A stretch of DNA of 64,000 nt from an uncultured Flavobacteriales bacterium (GCA_943789205.1 CALSTG010000002.1:244118-308117), one strand, 5' to 3'. Shown: positions 28,024 to 38,547, numbered from the stretch's first letter. The notes: generated by a model from the sequence alone, not told the origin. Translations and numbers: made by a program.

Positions 28024-29667
28024 ATGGCAATTTCTTCAAAAGAAATAGAATTCAATTTTAACGAAGATCAAATGCGCTTGAAAATAAGAGCGCTTGAACA
28101 ATCTCTTGAAAAAGTATACCTCGGTGGAGGGCAAAAAAGAATAGATAAACTTCATAAAGCCGGTAAACTTAGTGCACGTGAAAGAATTAAATTATTGTTA
28201 GATAAGGGATGTGAAATCCAAGAAATTGGTGCTTTTGCTGGACATGGAATGTATGAGGAATATGGCGGCTGTCCATCGGGAGGTGTTATTGTCGTGATAG
28301 GAATGGTTAGTGGGAGACGATGTGTTATTGTGGCAAATGATGCAACTGTGAAAGCGGGAGCTTGGTTTCCGATAACAGGCAAGAAAAATCTCAGGGCTCA
28401 AGAAATTGCAATGGAGAATCACCTACCTATTATATATCTTGTTGATAGCGCTGGTGTGTTTTTACCAATGCAAGAAGAAATATTTGCAGACAAAGAACAT
28501 TTTGGGAGAATATTTCGAAATAATGCTAAAATGAGTGCACAGGGGATTGTGCAGATCGCAGCCGTAATGGGAAGTTGTGTGGCTGGTGGAGCTTATCTTC
28601 CTATTATGTCAGATGAATCCCTTATTGTAAATAAAACAGGTACCATATTTCTCGCGGGCTCTTACCTTGTAAAAGCGGCAATTGGAGAAAATATAGATAA
28701 CGAAACCTTAGGAGGCGCAAAAACGCATACTGAAATTTCCGGTGTTTGCGATTACCAGGTGGAAAGTGATAAGGAATGTCTTTCGACAATAAGAGATTTA
28801 ATGGATAAAATTGGTACTCCTGAATCGGCTGGGTTTGATAGAGGTACATCCTTTGAGCCCAAAAGTGCTATTAAAAAAGTATATGGTATTTTACCAGCAG
28901 AACGATCGAAACCGTATAAAAGCAGAGAGCTATTAAAGTGTCTTGTTGATGATTCTAAATTCACTGAATACAAAGCGGGCTTTGGAAAGACAATGATTAC
29001 TGCTTACGCCAGAATTGATGGGTGGAGTGTTGGAATAGTAATGAACAATAGAGAACTGGTTAAAAACGGTAAAGGTGAAATGCAGTTTGGTGGTGTCATC
29101 TATTCAGATGCGGCAGATAAAGCTGCGCGTTTCATCATGAATTGCAATCAAAAAAATATTCCCTTGGTATTTATTCATGATGTTACTGGTTTTATGGTTG
29201 GTTCTAAAAGTGAACATTCAGGAATCATCAAAGATGGAGCGAAAATGGTGAATGCCATGGCTAACTCGGTCGTTCCAAAGTTCTCCATCGTAATTGGAAA
29301 CTCCTATGGTGCAGGGAATTACGCCATGTGCGGAAAAGCTTATGACCCTCGATTGATTGTTGGGTGGCCTACTGCCGAAATAGCAGTTATGAGTGGTGCA
29401 GCTGCGGCCAAAACATTACTTCAAATTGAAATATCATCACTCAAAGCTAAAGGCGAAAAAATAACTGCGGCAAAAGAGAAAGAGCTGTTTGATAAAATCA
29501 AAAACAAATACGATGAGCAAATATCTCCGTACTACGCTGCCAGCCGGTTATGGATTGACGCTATTATTGACCCCAAAGAAACAAGAAAAGTAATATCAAT
29601 AGGTATTGACGCTGCAAATCATAAAAAATCTGTGGAGAAATATAATGTTGGTGTTATTCAAACTTGA
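28024..29667 (+). CDS. Acyl-CoA carboxylase, carboxyltransferase (beta) subunit
   Basis: A 547-residue biotin-dependent carboxyltransferase subunit. The first half has KLSARERIKLLLD, GGVIVVIGMVSGRRCVIVANDATVKAG and the oxyanion segment VAGGAYLPIMSDE. The second half has VFIHDVTGFMVG and GNSYGAGNYAMCGKAYDPR. The latter resembles methylcrotonyl-CoA carboxylase beta subunits (leucine catabolism). Propionyl- or geranyl-CoA specificity cannot be excluded. No biotin carboxylase subunit is adjacent. Confidence 0.88.
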   Translation: MAISSKEIEFNFNEDQMRLKIRALEQSLEKVYLGGGQKRIDKLHKAGKLSARERIKLLLDKGCEIQEIGAFAGHGMYEEYGGCPSGGVIVVIGMVSGRRCVIVANDATVKAGAWFPITGKKNLRAQEIAMENHLPIIYLVDSAGVFLPMQEEIFADKEHFGRIFRNNAKMSAQGIVQIAAVMGSCVAGGAYLPIMSDESLIVNKTGTIFLAGSYLVKAAIGENIDNETLGGAKTHTEISGVCDYQVESDKECLSTIRDLMDKIGTPESAGFDRGTSFEPKSAIKKVYGILPAERSKPYKSRELLKCLVDDSKFTEYKAGFGKTMITAYARIDGWSVGIVMNNRELVKNGKGEMQFGGVIYSDAADKAARFIMNCNQKNIPLVFIHDVTGFMVGSKSEHSGIIKDGAKMVNAMANSVVPKFSIVIGNSYGAGNYAMCGKAYDPRLIVGWPTAEIAVMSGAAAAKTLLQIEISSLKAKGEKITAAKEKELFDKIKNKYDEQISPYYAASRLWIDAIIDPKETRKVISIGIDAANHKKSVEKYNVGVIQT

Positions 29668-30405
29668 TTATTCTGAACTTGATTTACCATTGAAATAGTG
29701 GGTGTATCCAAACCCTACAACTAGGAAAGAAGAGGTTTTATCGAACTCGTCAGTTTCATATCCCGCATTACCTTCTACTCCTATATCACTAGGTCTAAAG
29801 CCAAATCCGAAAAATGGATAAGCAATGGTCAAACGGTAAGAATTTGCATCATCTGTGGCTAAAACAAGTCCAATATTTGGCTCTACATATGAAGATTGCA
29901 ACACATTCAATCGAATTCCGTCTTCAAACAAGGCGTCAGTTTTTATCATCGAGTGCATGTAACCTAACTTCAAACCTATATCGGTGCCAAATCTTTCTCC
30001 CCAAAACTTTTCATGACCAATTTTTAGAAAGCCCCCAAGGCTATGCATACCTCCGTATATGGCTGAGGGTACACTAAATTCATTAACTGCGAAATAAGTA
30101 TAATGTGCTCCTGCTCCAAATGCAAGACCACTTTTAAGCGTATATTGATAGGATGGCGAAACGGTAACAAGACCTTGCATAAAGTCTTTAAACGGTTCGT
30201 TTACAAAAGCGTTTGGCAGTCCAATTTCAAAAGTAAATGAGTCGTCAATATCCATTCCTTGTGCATACGTTTTTTTGGTGCCGACCAACACAAAAGAAAA
30301 GATAACCGTCAGGAAAAATACAGAAACTCTCACCTTTTTAAAACGTTTTTGATTCTTAAATATTGCTTGTTTACTTACCTGGGAACTTTTAAAAGTTTTA
30401 AGCAC
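29668..30405 (-). CDS. Outer-membrane beta-barrel protein of unknown function
   Basis: A 245-residue protein with an unusually long basic N-terminus before the signal peptide core (FFLTVIFSFVLVG...TYAQ/G). A GTG codon just before RVSVFFLT may be the true start. The mature part is made of alternating strands (GLAFGAGAHYTYFAV, LGGFLKIGHEKFWGERFG, FLVVGFGYTHYF) and ends in a strand-like segment, consistent with an eight-stranded barrel of the OmpA/OmpW-like type. It converges on the carboxylase gene with no gap and lies one base downstream of the trmN6 stop. Confidence 0.65.
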   Translation of the reverse strand: MLKTFKSSQVSKQAIFKNQKRFKKVRVSVFFLTVIFSFVLVGTKKTYAQGMDIDDSFTFEIGLPNAFVNEPFKDFMQGLVTVSPSYQYTLKSGLAFGAGAHYTYFAVNEFSVPSAIYGGMHSLGGFLKIGHEKFWGERFGTDIGLKLGYMHSMIKTDALFEDGIRLNVLQSSYVEPNIGLVLATDDANSYRLTIAYPFFGFGFRPSDIGVEGNAGYETDEFDKTSSFLVVGFGYTHYFNGKSSSE

Positions 30406-30406
30406 A

Positions 30407-31130
30407 TCACTTAAAGTTACTTTTTAATTGTTTACTATGAAATTCTCTGGTCAAATTAATATACGCATCCGTATAGCTATTGTCTTCATTACGAACAGTA
30501 ATTGTTTGTTCATTCGGTAACGATTTGTTAATTGAAAGACAAAGAACAATTCTAGATTTTGGCTTAGTTACTTTTGCGTTAATAATGATACGTGAATTAA
30601 TAAACAATTCATGTGTTTTTGCATAATTCATGATTAAATCTAAATGTCGATATGGGAGAATCAACCATAATTTCCCGTCTTTAGAAAGTAAATTCTTAGC
30701 ACGAAGCATTAAGTTAAAAAACATATCCTTTGTGGTATGTTTGGACCGTATATTGAAATCATTAGCTTGAGATGAGGCCTCCAAATAGAATGGAGGATTA
30801 CTAATAATCAAATCGTATTTTCCCGAAAATTCAAAGCTGAAATAATCTCCATGAATGGCATTTAGACGATTAGACCATGGAGAGTTTTCAAAATTATGGA
30901 CACAATCTTTGACAGGATGAGCTATCAATTTCGATAGCATCAATATTAGCGTTAGAAAATTGTTGACAAGCCATGAGCGCAAGTACGCCACTACCCGACC
31001 CTAAATCTAAACACCGAATTGGATTTTGAGCTTTTATTAGTGCTCCAAGCAACATACTATCTGTCCCAACCTTTAGTGCTGTTCGATCTTGAACAACAGT
31101 AAAATACTTAAAACTAAAATCAGAGTTCAC
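30407..31130 (-). pseudogene. trmN6: tRNA1(Val) A37 N6-methyltransferase TrmN6, interrupted by a frameshift
   Basis: The N-terminal frame has FSFKYFTVVQDRTALKVGTDSMLLGAL and SAM motif LDLGSGSGVLALM. The C-terminal frame has the catalytic YDLIISNPPFY and a YfiC-like end (NSYTDAYINLTREF). They are joined if one base is removed from the TTT run at 30908-30910 (A-run on the coding strand), giving about 240 residues. The start is GTG at 31130, one base overlapping the proS stop (TAGTG). The broken frame is probably a sequencing indel. Confidence 0.8.
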
Positions 31131-32602
31131 TAGTACGCCTTTGCGAAAAGTACGCGTCCAGTTGATGGTTTTCCTGAATACACACAAGCACCTTCTTCTT
31201 TAACCTGATCCAATGGAATACAGCGTATCGTAGCTTGAGTTTCTTCTTTGATTTTATTTTCAGTTTCTGATGTCCCATCCCAATGAGCCGAAACAAAACC
31301 ACCTCCATTAACAAGATCCTTAAAAGATTGAAAATCATTGGCTTCACTGGTCTTTTCAGAACGGAAAGATTGTGCTTTTTCAAACAACTCATTTTGGATT
31401 TCTGCCAATAATTTTTCTACAAAAACATCCGAGCCTTCATATGCGATAATCTCTTTGGTTTTTTTATCTCTTCTTGCGACTTCAATTTTACCATTTTCCA
31501 AATCTCGAGCTCCCATTGCAAGACGAACAGGAATACCTTTAGTCTCGTATTCTGAAAACTTCCAGCCCGGTCTGCGGTTGTCATCATCATCATATTTAAA
31601 GGAAATACCTTTTGCCTTAAAAGAAGCACTTAAGGCATCAAATTTATCTGAGATTTTTTTTAAATCTTCTGGATTCCTGTAGATAGGAATACCAACGACC
31701 TGAATCGGTGCTAATAATGGAGGTAGAACCAACCCTTCGTCGTCTGAATGACTCATAATCAAGGCTCCCATAAGACGTGTTGAAACGCCCCAGGATGTCG
31801 CCCAAACGTGTTCAAGTTTCCCTTCCTTGTCTGCAAATTTCACATCAAATGCTTTAGCGAAATTTTGGCCTAAAAAATGAGAAGTCCCGGCCTGAAGCGC
31901 TTTACCATCCTGCATTAAGGCTTCAATACATAACGTATCTTCTGCACCTGCAAACCGTTCAGATTCTGTTTTACGCCCTTTAACAACTGGCATTGCCATG
32001 TATTGCTCAGCAAAATCAGCGTATACCTCTAACATTTTAGATGTTTCATCTTGTGCTTCTTGAGCTGTAGCATGCGCCGTATGACCTTCTTGCCACAAAA
32101 ACTCTGCTGTTCTTAAAAACAGCCTTGTTCTCATTTCCCAACGAACAACATTAGCCCATTGATTGATTAAAATAGGCAAGTCTCTGTACGATTGAATCCA
32201 ATTCCTGTAAGAATTCCAAATTATAGTCTCAGAGGTCGGTCGTACAATTAATTCTTCCTCAAGCTTTGCTTTAGGGTCAACAACTACACCACTTCCATCT
32301 TCAGCATTTTTGAGTCTGTAATGTGTCACTACCGCACATTCTTTTGCAAATCCTTCAACGTGACTTGCCTCTTTACTCAGGTATGACTTTGGGATAAACA
32401 AAGGGAAATATGCATTGGAATGACCCGTTTCTTTAAACTTTTGATCCAAGACCTCTTTCATACGCTCCCATATAGCGAAACCGTAGGGCTTGATAATCAT
32501 GCAACCCCTAACATCGGAGTGCTCTGCTAGATCAGCCCTCTGAACCAGCTCATTGTACCACTTGGAATAATCTTGTGCTCTAGTTGTATGCTTGCTTCCC
32601 AT
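31130..32602 (-). CDS. proS: Prolyl-tRNA synthetase (archaeal/eukaryote-type)
   Basis: Class IIa aminoacyl-tRNA synthetase of 490 residues, the short form lacking the editing insertion. Motif 1 region [17 protein letters not shown], motif 2 [24 protein letters not shown], motif 3 region [25 protein letters not shown], the anticodon-binding domain and the C-terminal extension ending in a Tyr (AKAY) all match the ProS type 3 group. It is followed by trmN6 with a 1-nt overlap. Confidence 0.95.
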   Translation of the reverse strand: MGSKHTTRAQDYSKWYNELVQRADLAEHSDVRGCMIIKPYGFAIWERMKEVLDQKFKETGHSNAYFPLFIPKSYLSKEASHVEGFAKECAVVTHYRLKNAEDGSGVVVDPKAKLEEELIVRPTSETIIWNSYRNWIQSYRDLPILINQWANVVRWEMRTRLFLRTAEFLWQEGHTAHATAQEAQDETSKMLEVYADFAEQYMAMPVVKGRKTESERFAGAEDTLCIEALMQDGKALQAGTSHFLGQNFAKAFDVKFADKEGKLEHVWATSWGVSTRLMGALIMSHSDDEGLVLPPLLAPIQVVGIPIYRNPEDLKKISDKFDALSASFKAKGISFKYDDDDNRRPGWKFSEYETKGIPVRLAMGARDLENGKIEVARRDKKTKEIIAYEGSDVFVEKLLAEIQNELFEKAQSFRSEKTSEANDFQSFKDLVNGGGFVSAHWDGTSETENKIKEETQATIRCIPLDQVKEEGACVYSGKPSTGRVLFAKAY

Positions 32603-32665
32603 AATTTATTTTCTATGCAAATTTATACAAACGATTCAACAATTCCATCACAATCTATTTAAGGA

Positions 32666-34486
32666 TTAAGGAATCATTCTATTGTCTATAAGTGCATTAA
32701 TGTATTGTTGATAAATCGCCTTTATTTTAGTTGACAATTGCTTATTCTTTTTAGATTCATTTTCCTTTATTTCATTCCAAATAAAAGGTTCCTTTTTAGG
32801 CCCCATAGAAACAATATTGTTATTATAAAAGGACATATTTGGCGCTCGATTCTGACTAAAATAAGAGCTTCCAACTGAAAAATATGAGGTTTCGACACCA
32901 ATTAAATCGAAAACTGTTGGCATAATGTCTATTTGCTGTAATGTTTCATCATTGTCAATAATCGGCAAACTTCCTGATGCATGATAGAATGCTATAGGAA
33001 TCTTAAAAGACCAATTCAGATTACCCCTATCTTTTCTTGAGGTGGGACCAACATGATCAGCACAAAAGACAAATAAGGTGTTGTGGAACCAATCCTGTCG
33101 CTTTGCCTTTTCCCAAAAAAGTTTAAAAGCAAAGTCTGCGTAATTCAATGATTCACAAATAGGATCAGGACCTGATTTTAATGTTTGCTTAAAATCTGCA
33201 GGAATTGTGTATGGATGGTGTGAGGAATAGGTAAAAACAGTAGAAAGAAATGGAGCTTTCATTTCATTCATTTTATCAATTGTCCACGGTAAAAAATGAT
33301 GGTCAGGAATACCCCAGGTACCATCAAAATGTGCATCATTCGCATATTCGGTGCGCCCGTGATACTTATCGAAACCAGAAGCAGCTGAGAACGCATCAAA
33401 ACGCATTGATCCATTCGTTGTCCCATGAAAAAAAGCAGAACTATATCCATACTTTCCAAGGATACTTGGTAATGAATTGTATTGGTTTAAATTATAACTC
33501 GATAAAATAAATGACTCCTTCATCCAGGACGGAATAGAGGCTACAATTGCAGGCACTGCGTCCATTGAGGATTGCCCATTTGAGACTGCATGTTCAAAAT
33601 ACATACTTTGCTTAAGTATAGAATCAAAATAAGGTGTGAAACTCTCCTTATTATTTGGACCAACATACATACCGCCAAAGCTTTCGAATATAATTAATAC
33701 CACATTGTTTTTTGGAGGTAAAAGTTTTAGCGCGTTGGATTTCTGGATTGGATTGAAAATTGCTTTAGCCTTTTCTTCAGAAAAATAGTGTTTACGTTCT
33801 AAATCATTATAATTCAGGGTCTTTAAAATCGTGAAAGCAGAATTTAATGCTGCAGGTGCATTTTTAACATCGGTATACTTTGTAACCTCTATAATATCTA
33901 TCGGTTTCAGCTGAAATCCTCCCCTTCCTGTTACAACTGAAATAAATATAAAACCCAAGAACAAACCCCAGGAATAATATAAATTAAGATTGGTAGAAAC
34001 ATCCTTTAGCTTGACCACAAAGTAGCATATTAAAAAAAGCGTCGCTAAGAAAAATAGAATCAACCACCAAAATTCTGTCATGTATTCAAAAGCGAGGCCG
34101 CCTGCTTCATTTTCACCAAATAAAAATTTAAAATAATTGTAGCTAACTCTTTTTCGGGTAAATGAAAAAAAAGCAATATCCCAAGCGTTTAGAAAAAATA
34201 TGATTACGGTTGAAGGAATGAAAAAAATCAACTTAGATGCTCTTCTATAGCGTTCAAGATACTTTGGGAGTGGTACCGTACCAATAATAATAAATGGTAA
34301 GAAAAAAAAGGACATCGTAATAAGGTCAAACCAAGAACCAACCGCATAGTCAAATAAACCAAAATCTGGAAAAAAAGAGCTGTTATTTATTATAAATACC
34401 AACCTATATAAAAACATGAAAAACCATACAATCAATAGCTGAAATGCTAGGTTTATATACAGACTTCTTGGCTTAAAGAGTTGCAT
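32666..34486 (-). CDS. LTA synthase-family sulfatase (membrane phosphotransferase)
   Basis: A 606-residue protein with five N-terminal membrane spans (about 10-35, 50-70, 85-105, 135-155, 165-190) and a C-terminal alkaline-phosphatase-type domain. Visible are NVVLIIFESFGGMYVG (metal-binding Glu), SNGQSSMDAVPAIVASIPS with the likely serine/threonine nucleophile, FFHGTTNGSMRFDAF, and FVFCADHVGPTS (metal-binding Asp-His). LtaS-like enzymes transfer phosphoglycerol or phosphoethanolamine to lipid or glycan acceptors. The acceptor in a Gram-negative Bacteroidota is unknown. It lies 5 nt downstream of the E1 gene on the same strand. Confidence 0.88.
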   Translation of the reverse strand: MQLFKPRSLYINLAFQLLIVWFFMFLYRLVFIINNSSFFPDFGLFDYAVGSWFDLITMSFFFLPFIIIGTVPLPKYLERYRRASKLIFFIPSTVIIFFLNAWDIAFFSFTRKRVSYNYFKFLFGENEAGGLAFEYMTEFWWLILFFLATLFLICYFVVKLKDVSTNLNLYYSWGLFLGFIFISVVTGRGGFQLKPIDIIEVTKYTDVKNAPAALNSAFTILKTLNYNDLERKHYFSEEKAKAIFNPIQKSNALKLLPPKNNVVLIIFESFGGMYVGPNNKESFTPYFDSILKQSMYFEHAVSNGQSSMDAVPAIVASIPSWMKESFILSSYNLNQYNSLPSILGKYGYSSAFFHGTTNGSMRFDAFSAASGFDKYHGRTEYANDAHFDGTWGIPDHHFLPWTIDKMNEMKAPFLSTVFTYSSHHPYTIPADFKQTLKSGPDPICESLNYADFAFKLFWEKAKRQDWFHNTLFVFCADHVGPTSRKDRGNLNWSFKIPIAFYHASGSLPIIDNDETLQQIDIMPTVFDLIGVETSYFSVGSSYFSQNRAPNMSFYNNNIVSMGPKKEPFIWNEIKENESKKNKQLSTKIKAIYQQYINALIDNRMIP

Positions 34487-34491
34487 ATACT

Positions 34492-36480
34492 CTAATAATG
34501 CAATACTGCATCAACGGCAGCTTTAAAACGCTCTTGAGGAAGAAATATAGATTCAATAGATGCAGCAAAAGGAACAGGTGAATTTAAAGAGCCGACACGA
34601 CGTACTGGCGCATCTAGTGCCTCGAAACAATGCTCCGTAATGAGCGCCGTAAGTTCCCCACCTATTCCACCAGTAATACAATCTTCATGTAAAACGATTG
34701 CTCTTCCTGTTTTACGGACGCTTGTATATACAGTCTCTATATCTAATGGTATTAGTGATCGAAGATCTATAATATCTGCTTTTATTTCTGGTCTTTGCAA
34801 CATCTCTTCTTTTGCCCAATGGACACCAAGTCCATAAGTAACAATTGTCAAATCTGAACCTGAACTAACCAAACTCGCTTTTCCAATTTCAGTTGTATAG
34901 TAATCTTCGGAAACATCTTCTTTAAGACTTCTGTACAAATACTTATGTTCGAAAAACAACACAGGATTAGGGTCTTCTATAGCTGCATTTAAAAGACCTT
35001 TAGCATCTCTCGGATTAGAAGGATATAGAATTTTTAATCCTGGGGTATGAAAAAACCAAGCTTCGTTACTCTGCGAATGAAATGGACCAGCGGCTGTCCC
35101 TGCACCTGTTGGCATTCTAACAACAACATCTGCATTCTGACCCCATCGCCAGTGAATTTTTGCAAGATTATTAATGATTTGATTAAAACCACAGGTAACA
35201 AAGTCTGCAAATTGCATCTCAACCATAGCTTTCATACCACGAATAGACAGGCCCAAACCAGCACCAACAATAGCTGACTCACATAAAGGCGTATTTCTTA
35301 CTCGACCTTTTCCATATTTTTCTACCAAGCCTTCAGTAACCTTAAAAGCACCTCCATATTCAGCAATATCCTGCCCCATTAACACTAATTGTGGATATTT
35401 AGACATGGATTGGTCTAAACCTTCTTGAATTGCATCAATAAAACGAATTTCACGTTTGTTTCCAGCTTCTTCAATAATTAACTGATTGTGTGGTGCAAAA
35501 ACATCAGTTTCCTCCGTAAATGTATCGGAAGTAATTAATGGTTCCTTTTGAGCTATTTCAAAAGATGATTGAATTAATGTCTTTAATGATTCTTTGTATT
35601 CTTTTTCTATAGTTTCCGTTAAGATTCCTTCGTCTTTCAAAAACTGTTCATAATTTAACAAAGGGTCTTTTAGGGACCATTCATCTTGAATCCCCTCAGG
35701 GTAGTACTTAGTTCCAGATGATTCTTCGTGGCCACGTATTCTAAAAGTCATAGCCTCTAGAAGCACAGGCCTAGGATTTTCTCGAATATCAGCTGCGATT
35801 TTTCGCACGGTGCGGATTACCTCCAGGATATTATTTCCATCCATTTGAATAGCCTCCATGCCATATCCAATTCCTTTATCTATGAACTTTTTACATTTAA
35901 ACTGTTCATCAGAAGGTGTCGAAAGTCCCCAGCTGTTATTTTCTACACAGAAAATTACAGGTAAACTCCAAACGGCTGCTACATTTAAAGATTCATGGAA
36001 ATCTCCCTCTGAAGCACCACCATCACCTGTAAAAACTAATGTTGAAAGATTTTCCTCTTTCAGAAGATTAGAAAGTGCAATACCGTCCGCGATACCTAAT
36101 TGAGGTCCAAGATGTGATATCATGCCAATGATTTTATGTTCCTGAGTCCCAAAATGAAATGACCGATCTCGTCCCTTTGTAAAACCGTTCTTTTTACCTT
36201 GAAACTGAGAAAATAAACGGTCTAAAGGTACATTTCTAGTTGTAAAAACACCAAGATTTCTGTGCATAGGAAGGATATATTCCTCATCCTTCATAGCCCA
36301 TGTCGAACCAACAGAGATTGCCTCTTGTCCCCAACCAGAAAACCATTTAGTGATTTTACCCTGTCGTAAAAGCACTAACATTTTCTCCTCTATCATTCGA
36401 GGCTTTAATAGGCTTTTATAGATAGATAATAACTCATCGGTCGAAAACCCTTGAGTATCGTAAGAGATAACTCTTTTCAT
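34492..36480 (-). CDS. Fused 2-oxoacid dehydrogenase E1 (alpha and beta), branched-chain type
   Basis: A 662-residue thiamine-diphosphate enzyme in which E1 alpha (about 1-320) and E1 beta (about 345-662) are joined in one chain. The alpha half has HRNLG, FTGDGGASEGDFHESLNVAAVW (ThDP motif GDG...) and CVENNSWGLSTP. The beta half has MGQDIAEYGGAFKVTEGL, CESAIVGAGLGLSIRG, and VLHEDCITGGIGGEL. Single-chain E1 of this type is common in Bacteroidota and feeds branched-chain oxoacids to E2/E3. The E2 and E3 genes are not in the window. Confidence 0.92.
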   Translation of the reverse strand: MKRVISYDTQGFSTDELLSIYKSLLKPRMIEEKMLVLLRQGKITKWFSGWGQEAISVGSTWAMKDEEYILPMHRNLGVFTTRNVPLDRLFSQFQGKKNGFTKGRDRSFHFGTQEHKIIGMISHLGPQLGIADGIALSNLLKEENLSTLVFTGDGGASEGDFHESLNVAAVWSLPVIFCVENNSWGLSTPSDEQFKCKKFIDKGIGYGMEAIQMDGNNILEVIRTVRKIAADIRENPRPVLLEAMTFRIRGHEESSGTKYYPEGIQDEWSLKDPLLNYEQFLKDEGILTETIEKEYKESLKTLIQSSFEIAQKEPLITSDTFTEETDVFAPHNQLIIEEAGNKREIRFIDAIQEGLDQSMSKYPQLVLMGQDIAEYGGAFKVTEGLVEKYGKGRVRNTPLCESAIVGAGLGLSIRGMKAMVEMQFADFVTCGFNQIINNLAKIHWRWGQNADVVVRMPTGAGTAAGPFHSQSNEAWFFHTPGLKILYPSNPRDAKGLLNAAIEDPNPVLFFEHKYLYRSLKEDVSEDYYTTEIGKASLVSSGSDLTIVTYGLGVHWAKEEMLQRPEIKADIIDLRSLIPLDIETVYTSVRKTGRAIVLHEDCITGGIGGELTALITEHCFEALDAPVRRVGSLNSPVPFAASIESIFLPQERFKAAVDAVLHY

Positions 36481-36516
36481 ATATATTGGCTATTAAGAAA
36501 TTGTATAAGGCGACTA

Positions 36517-37065
36517 TTAGACCTTCAACCCACCTACAACTCTTTCTTTTCGTTTGTTCTTCTGTAGACGCTTTCTAGAAACCAAAATGTAGGAGGATCT
36601 TGCAGAACCTCTCATCATATCTACTTTAAATTTCTTATTTCCATACATAAGTTCTGGCCCTCCTTTAGCTGCCCAATCGGCTACAAAATAATATCGATCA
36701 CGAGGTTTGTCAGATTTAGATTTAAAGGTGACAAATTTATTCTCACCTAGCTCAAATCTAATTTTAACCGTCTTACCATCGCCAAAACCTTCAAATACGC
36801 ATTTAGAATTAGCCGGTATAATAATTGATTCTTTTTCACTCGTCGAGCTCGAAACAAGTGTCCCTTGATCATCCGTTGTCGTCTCACTTGATGATGTTCC
36901 TATTTGCTCCAAAATTATGGTTGAAGAAGTGAAAAATTGAACCTTTCTCATTTTCTCTTCTGTATCCAATCCAAACTCACTCTTAACTTCATTCGTAAAT
37001 GGCACTTTTACTGCACATGAGCACAGAACTAAAATAAATGCTGTTATTCCTAATAATTTTTTCAT
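36517..37065 (-). CDS. Lipoprotein of unknown function
   Basis: From the ATG at 37065 the protein begins MKKLLGITAFILVLCSCA, a lipoprotein signal with lipidated Cys at residue 16 or 18. A TTG 15 nt upstream could also serve. The rest (about 182 residues) contains a Ser/Thr-rich stretch followed by a beta-rich region (VFEGFGDGKTVKIRFELG, YYFVADWAAKGGPELMYGNKKF). I do not recognise a domain. It stands alone between the E1 gene and a divergent lipoprotein gene. Confidence 0.65.
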   Translation of the reverse strand: MKKLLGITAFILVLCSCAVKVPFTNEVKSEFGLDTEEKMRKVQFFTSSTIILEQIGTSSSETTTDDQGTLVSSSTSEKESIIIPANSKCVFEGFGDGKTVKIRFELGENKFVTFKSKSDKPRDRYYFVADWAAKGGPELMYGNKKFKVDMMRGSARSSYILVSRKRLQKNKRKERVVGGLKV

Positions 37066-37144
37066 ACTTCTTTTTGACAAATTTAATTTTTTTTAAGTGA
37101 AGAAAACATCAAGCGAATATAGTAACTTTAAATATTTAAAACCT

Positions 37145-37780
37145 ATGAAAGATATTTTGTTTAGTGCTATTTTTTTTTCGGTAATACTGTCATGTTCAGA
37201 TGACAGGCAAAATACCCCACTCTCATACAGCAAGATAGGAGCAATAAAAGATTCATTGACAAGAATCGAGCCAAAAGAGGCCATGACTGAAGACACTTTT
37301 AAAATGAATTTCAACTCGCATTTATTTGAGCAAATAAGCGACTTAAAAATAGACTCGGTTACTGTGCTGATTGAAAACGAGGTGATCGATCGTGTAAGCC
37401 AAAAGAATAATGAAAAAGTAAATATATTCATCGACTCAAATGCTATTCAATTCAAAGCTTGGGACTTTGAAGACTCTTCAGATTTGAAAACAGCCTGGTA
37501 TAATATGCTCGATTGTTTTGGTGAGCATTGCGAAAGCATTGAGCTATTTGATACTCTTTTTCAAATCGATAGCTATAATCTTGTTTTTGTTGGTGAAAAA
37601 TCAATTGATTGGATTTCATCTAGATACAATCTTAAGAACAGGGATTGGCTTCTATATCTCAAAAAAGAAAGAATGCAACCTAAATATCTATATGTTTTCG
37701 AAACTCCTATTGACCAACATATTGTTTGGTACGACTTTGATGAGCAAGGCATGAAACCTAAAACAAATTTGAATGATTAA
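37145..37780 (+). CDS. Hypothetical lipoprotein
   Basis: Starting at the ATG at 37145, the sequence MKDILFSAIFFSVILSCSDD is a lipoprotein signal, so this start is preferred over the TTG-type start at 37097. The mature protein of about 195 residues is acidic with no recognised domain. Its 3' end overlaps the next gene by 8 nt, which suggests an operon of two unknown genes. Confidence 0.6.
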   Translation: MKDILFSAIFFSVILSCSDDRQNTPLSYSKIGAIKDSLTRIEPKEAMTEDTFKMNFNSHLFEQISDLKIDSVTVLIENEVIDRVSQKNNEKVNIFIDSNAIQFKAWDFEDSSDLKTAWYNMLDCFGEHCESIELFDTLFQIDSYNLVFVGEKSIDWISSRYNLKNRDWLLYLKKERMQPKYLYVFETPIDQHIVWYDFDEQGMKPKTNLND

Positions 37781-38117
37781 AATTTTAAACAGAGGCTTTA
37801 TATCGGTAACACCTAAAACTTCTTTTTATGATGAAGCGCTAAAAGAGTTGCCAGAAACTACCATATATCATCAGAATTCAGAAGCAACAATTTATCTAAT
37901 TGAAGAAGATTTCTGGGACAATGAAAGTGTTTTAAAAAAACATTACAAGAAAATATTAACCAGTGAGAAAAGACAGCTGAGCCCCACAAAAAACATTGAA
38001 TTGAGACAGGTTACAATCGATAATATCCACGATTATTTTATATTCAGCTTTGGGAATTTAGTTTTAGATAATGAGAACGGTGGAATCACAATAACTAAAG
38101 ACGATCTATCAGATTAG
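37773..38117 (+). CDS. Hypothetical protein, 114 residues
   Basis: A small soluble protein (MIKILNRGFISVTPK...) without signal peptide, membrane span or recognised motif. It is coupled to the upstream lipoprotein gene by an 8-nt overlap and converges on the CYTH gene with 23 bp of overlap. Function unknown. Confidence 0.55.
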   Translation: MIKILNRGFISVTPKTSFYDEALKELPETTIYHQNSEATIYLIEEDFWDNESVLKKHYKKILTSEKRQLSPTKNIELRQVTIDNIHDYFIFSFGNLVLDNENGGITITKDDLSD

Positions 38118-38547
38118 CATTATAATATGACGCTAAATGAGAAACTTCTTCGCCAAGCCAATGTGGCTTATCAAAGGCCTCGTCCTCTGACCTAAGCTCC
38201 ACCTCCGCAAGAATTAAACCTGAAAGCGAACCCTCAAAAACATCAATTTCCCAAAGTGTTTTATTTATGACAACCTCAAAACGTTTTTTTCGCAATACTT
38301 TGAGTTTAAAAGTTTCTATCATTATCTCTGCATCCGCTATTGGAATCTGATACTCAAACTCGTCACGCGTAATACCCTTCGTAGGACCTTTAATAGTTAT
38401 ATAGGCTTCCCTATTCTTAATACGTAATCGAATTGTTTTTTCTTTCGTGTTCAACAGATAGGATTGTGCAATGACCGCTGGTATATCCTTTGATTGCATC
38501 TCCCACGCTTTTGAATCAACTAAAAATTTTCTTTCTATTTCAAGCAT
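38095..38547 (-). CDS. CYTH-domain protein (triphosphate tunnel metalloenzyme)
   Basis: A 150-residue CYTH-superfamily protein. The signature ExExK is MLEIERK at the N-terminus. Arg/Lys-rich strands lining the tunnel follow (IRLRIKNREAYITIKGP, DEFEYQIPI, LRKKRFEVV, WEIDVFEG, AEVELRSEDEAF). Single-domain bacterial members of this kind hydrolyse tripolyphosphate or triphosphates; cyclase activity is also known in the family. Which applies here cannot be decided from sequence. Confidence 0.88.
   Translation of the reverse strand: MLEIERKFLVDSKAWEMQSKDIPAVIAQSYLLNTKEKTIRLRIKNREAYITIKGPTKGITRDEFEYQIPIADAEIMIETFKLKVLRKKRFEVVINKTLWEIDVFEGSLSGLILAEVELRSEDEAFDKPHWLGEEVSHLASYYNANLIDRL

Noticed and set aside
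28152..28973. Several antisense ORFs within the carboxylase gene
   Set aside because: They are by-products of codon use in the long carboxylase gene; no start signals or family features.
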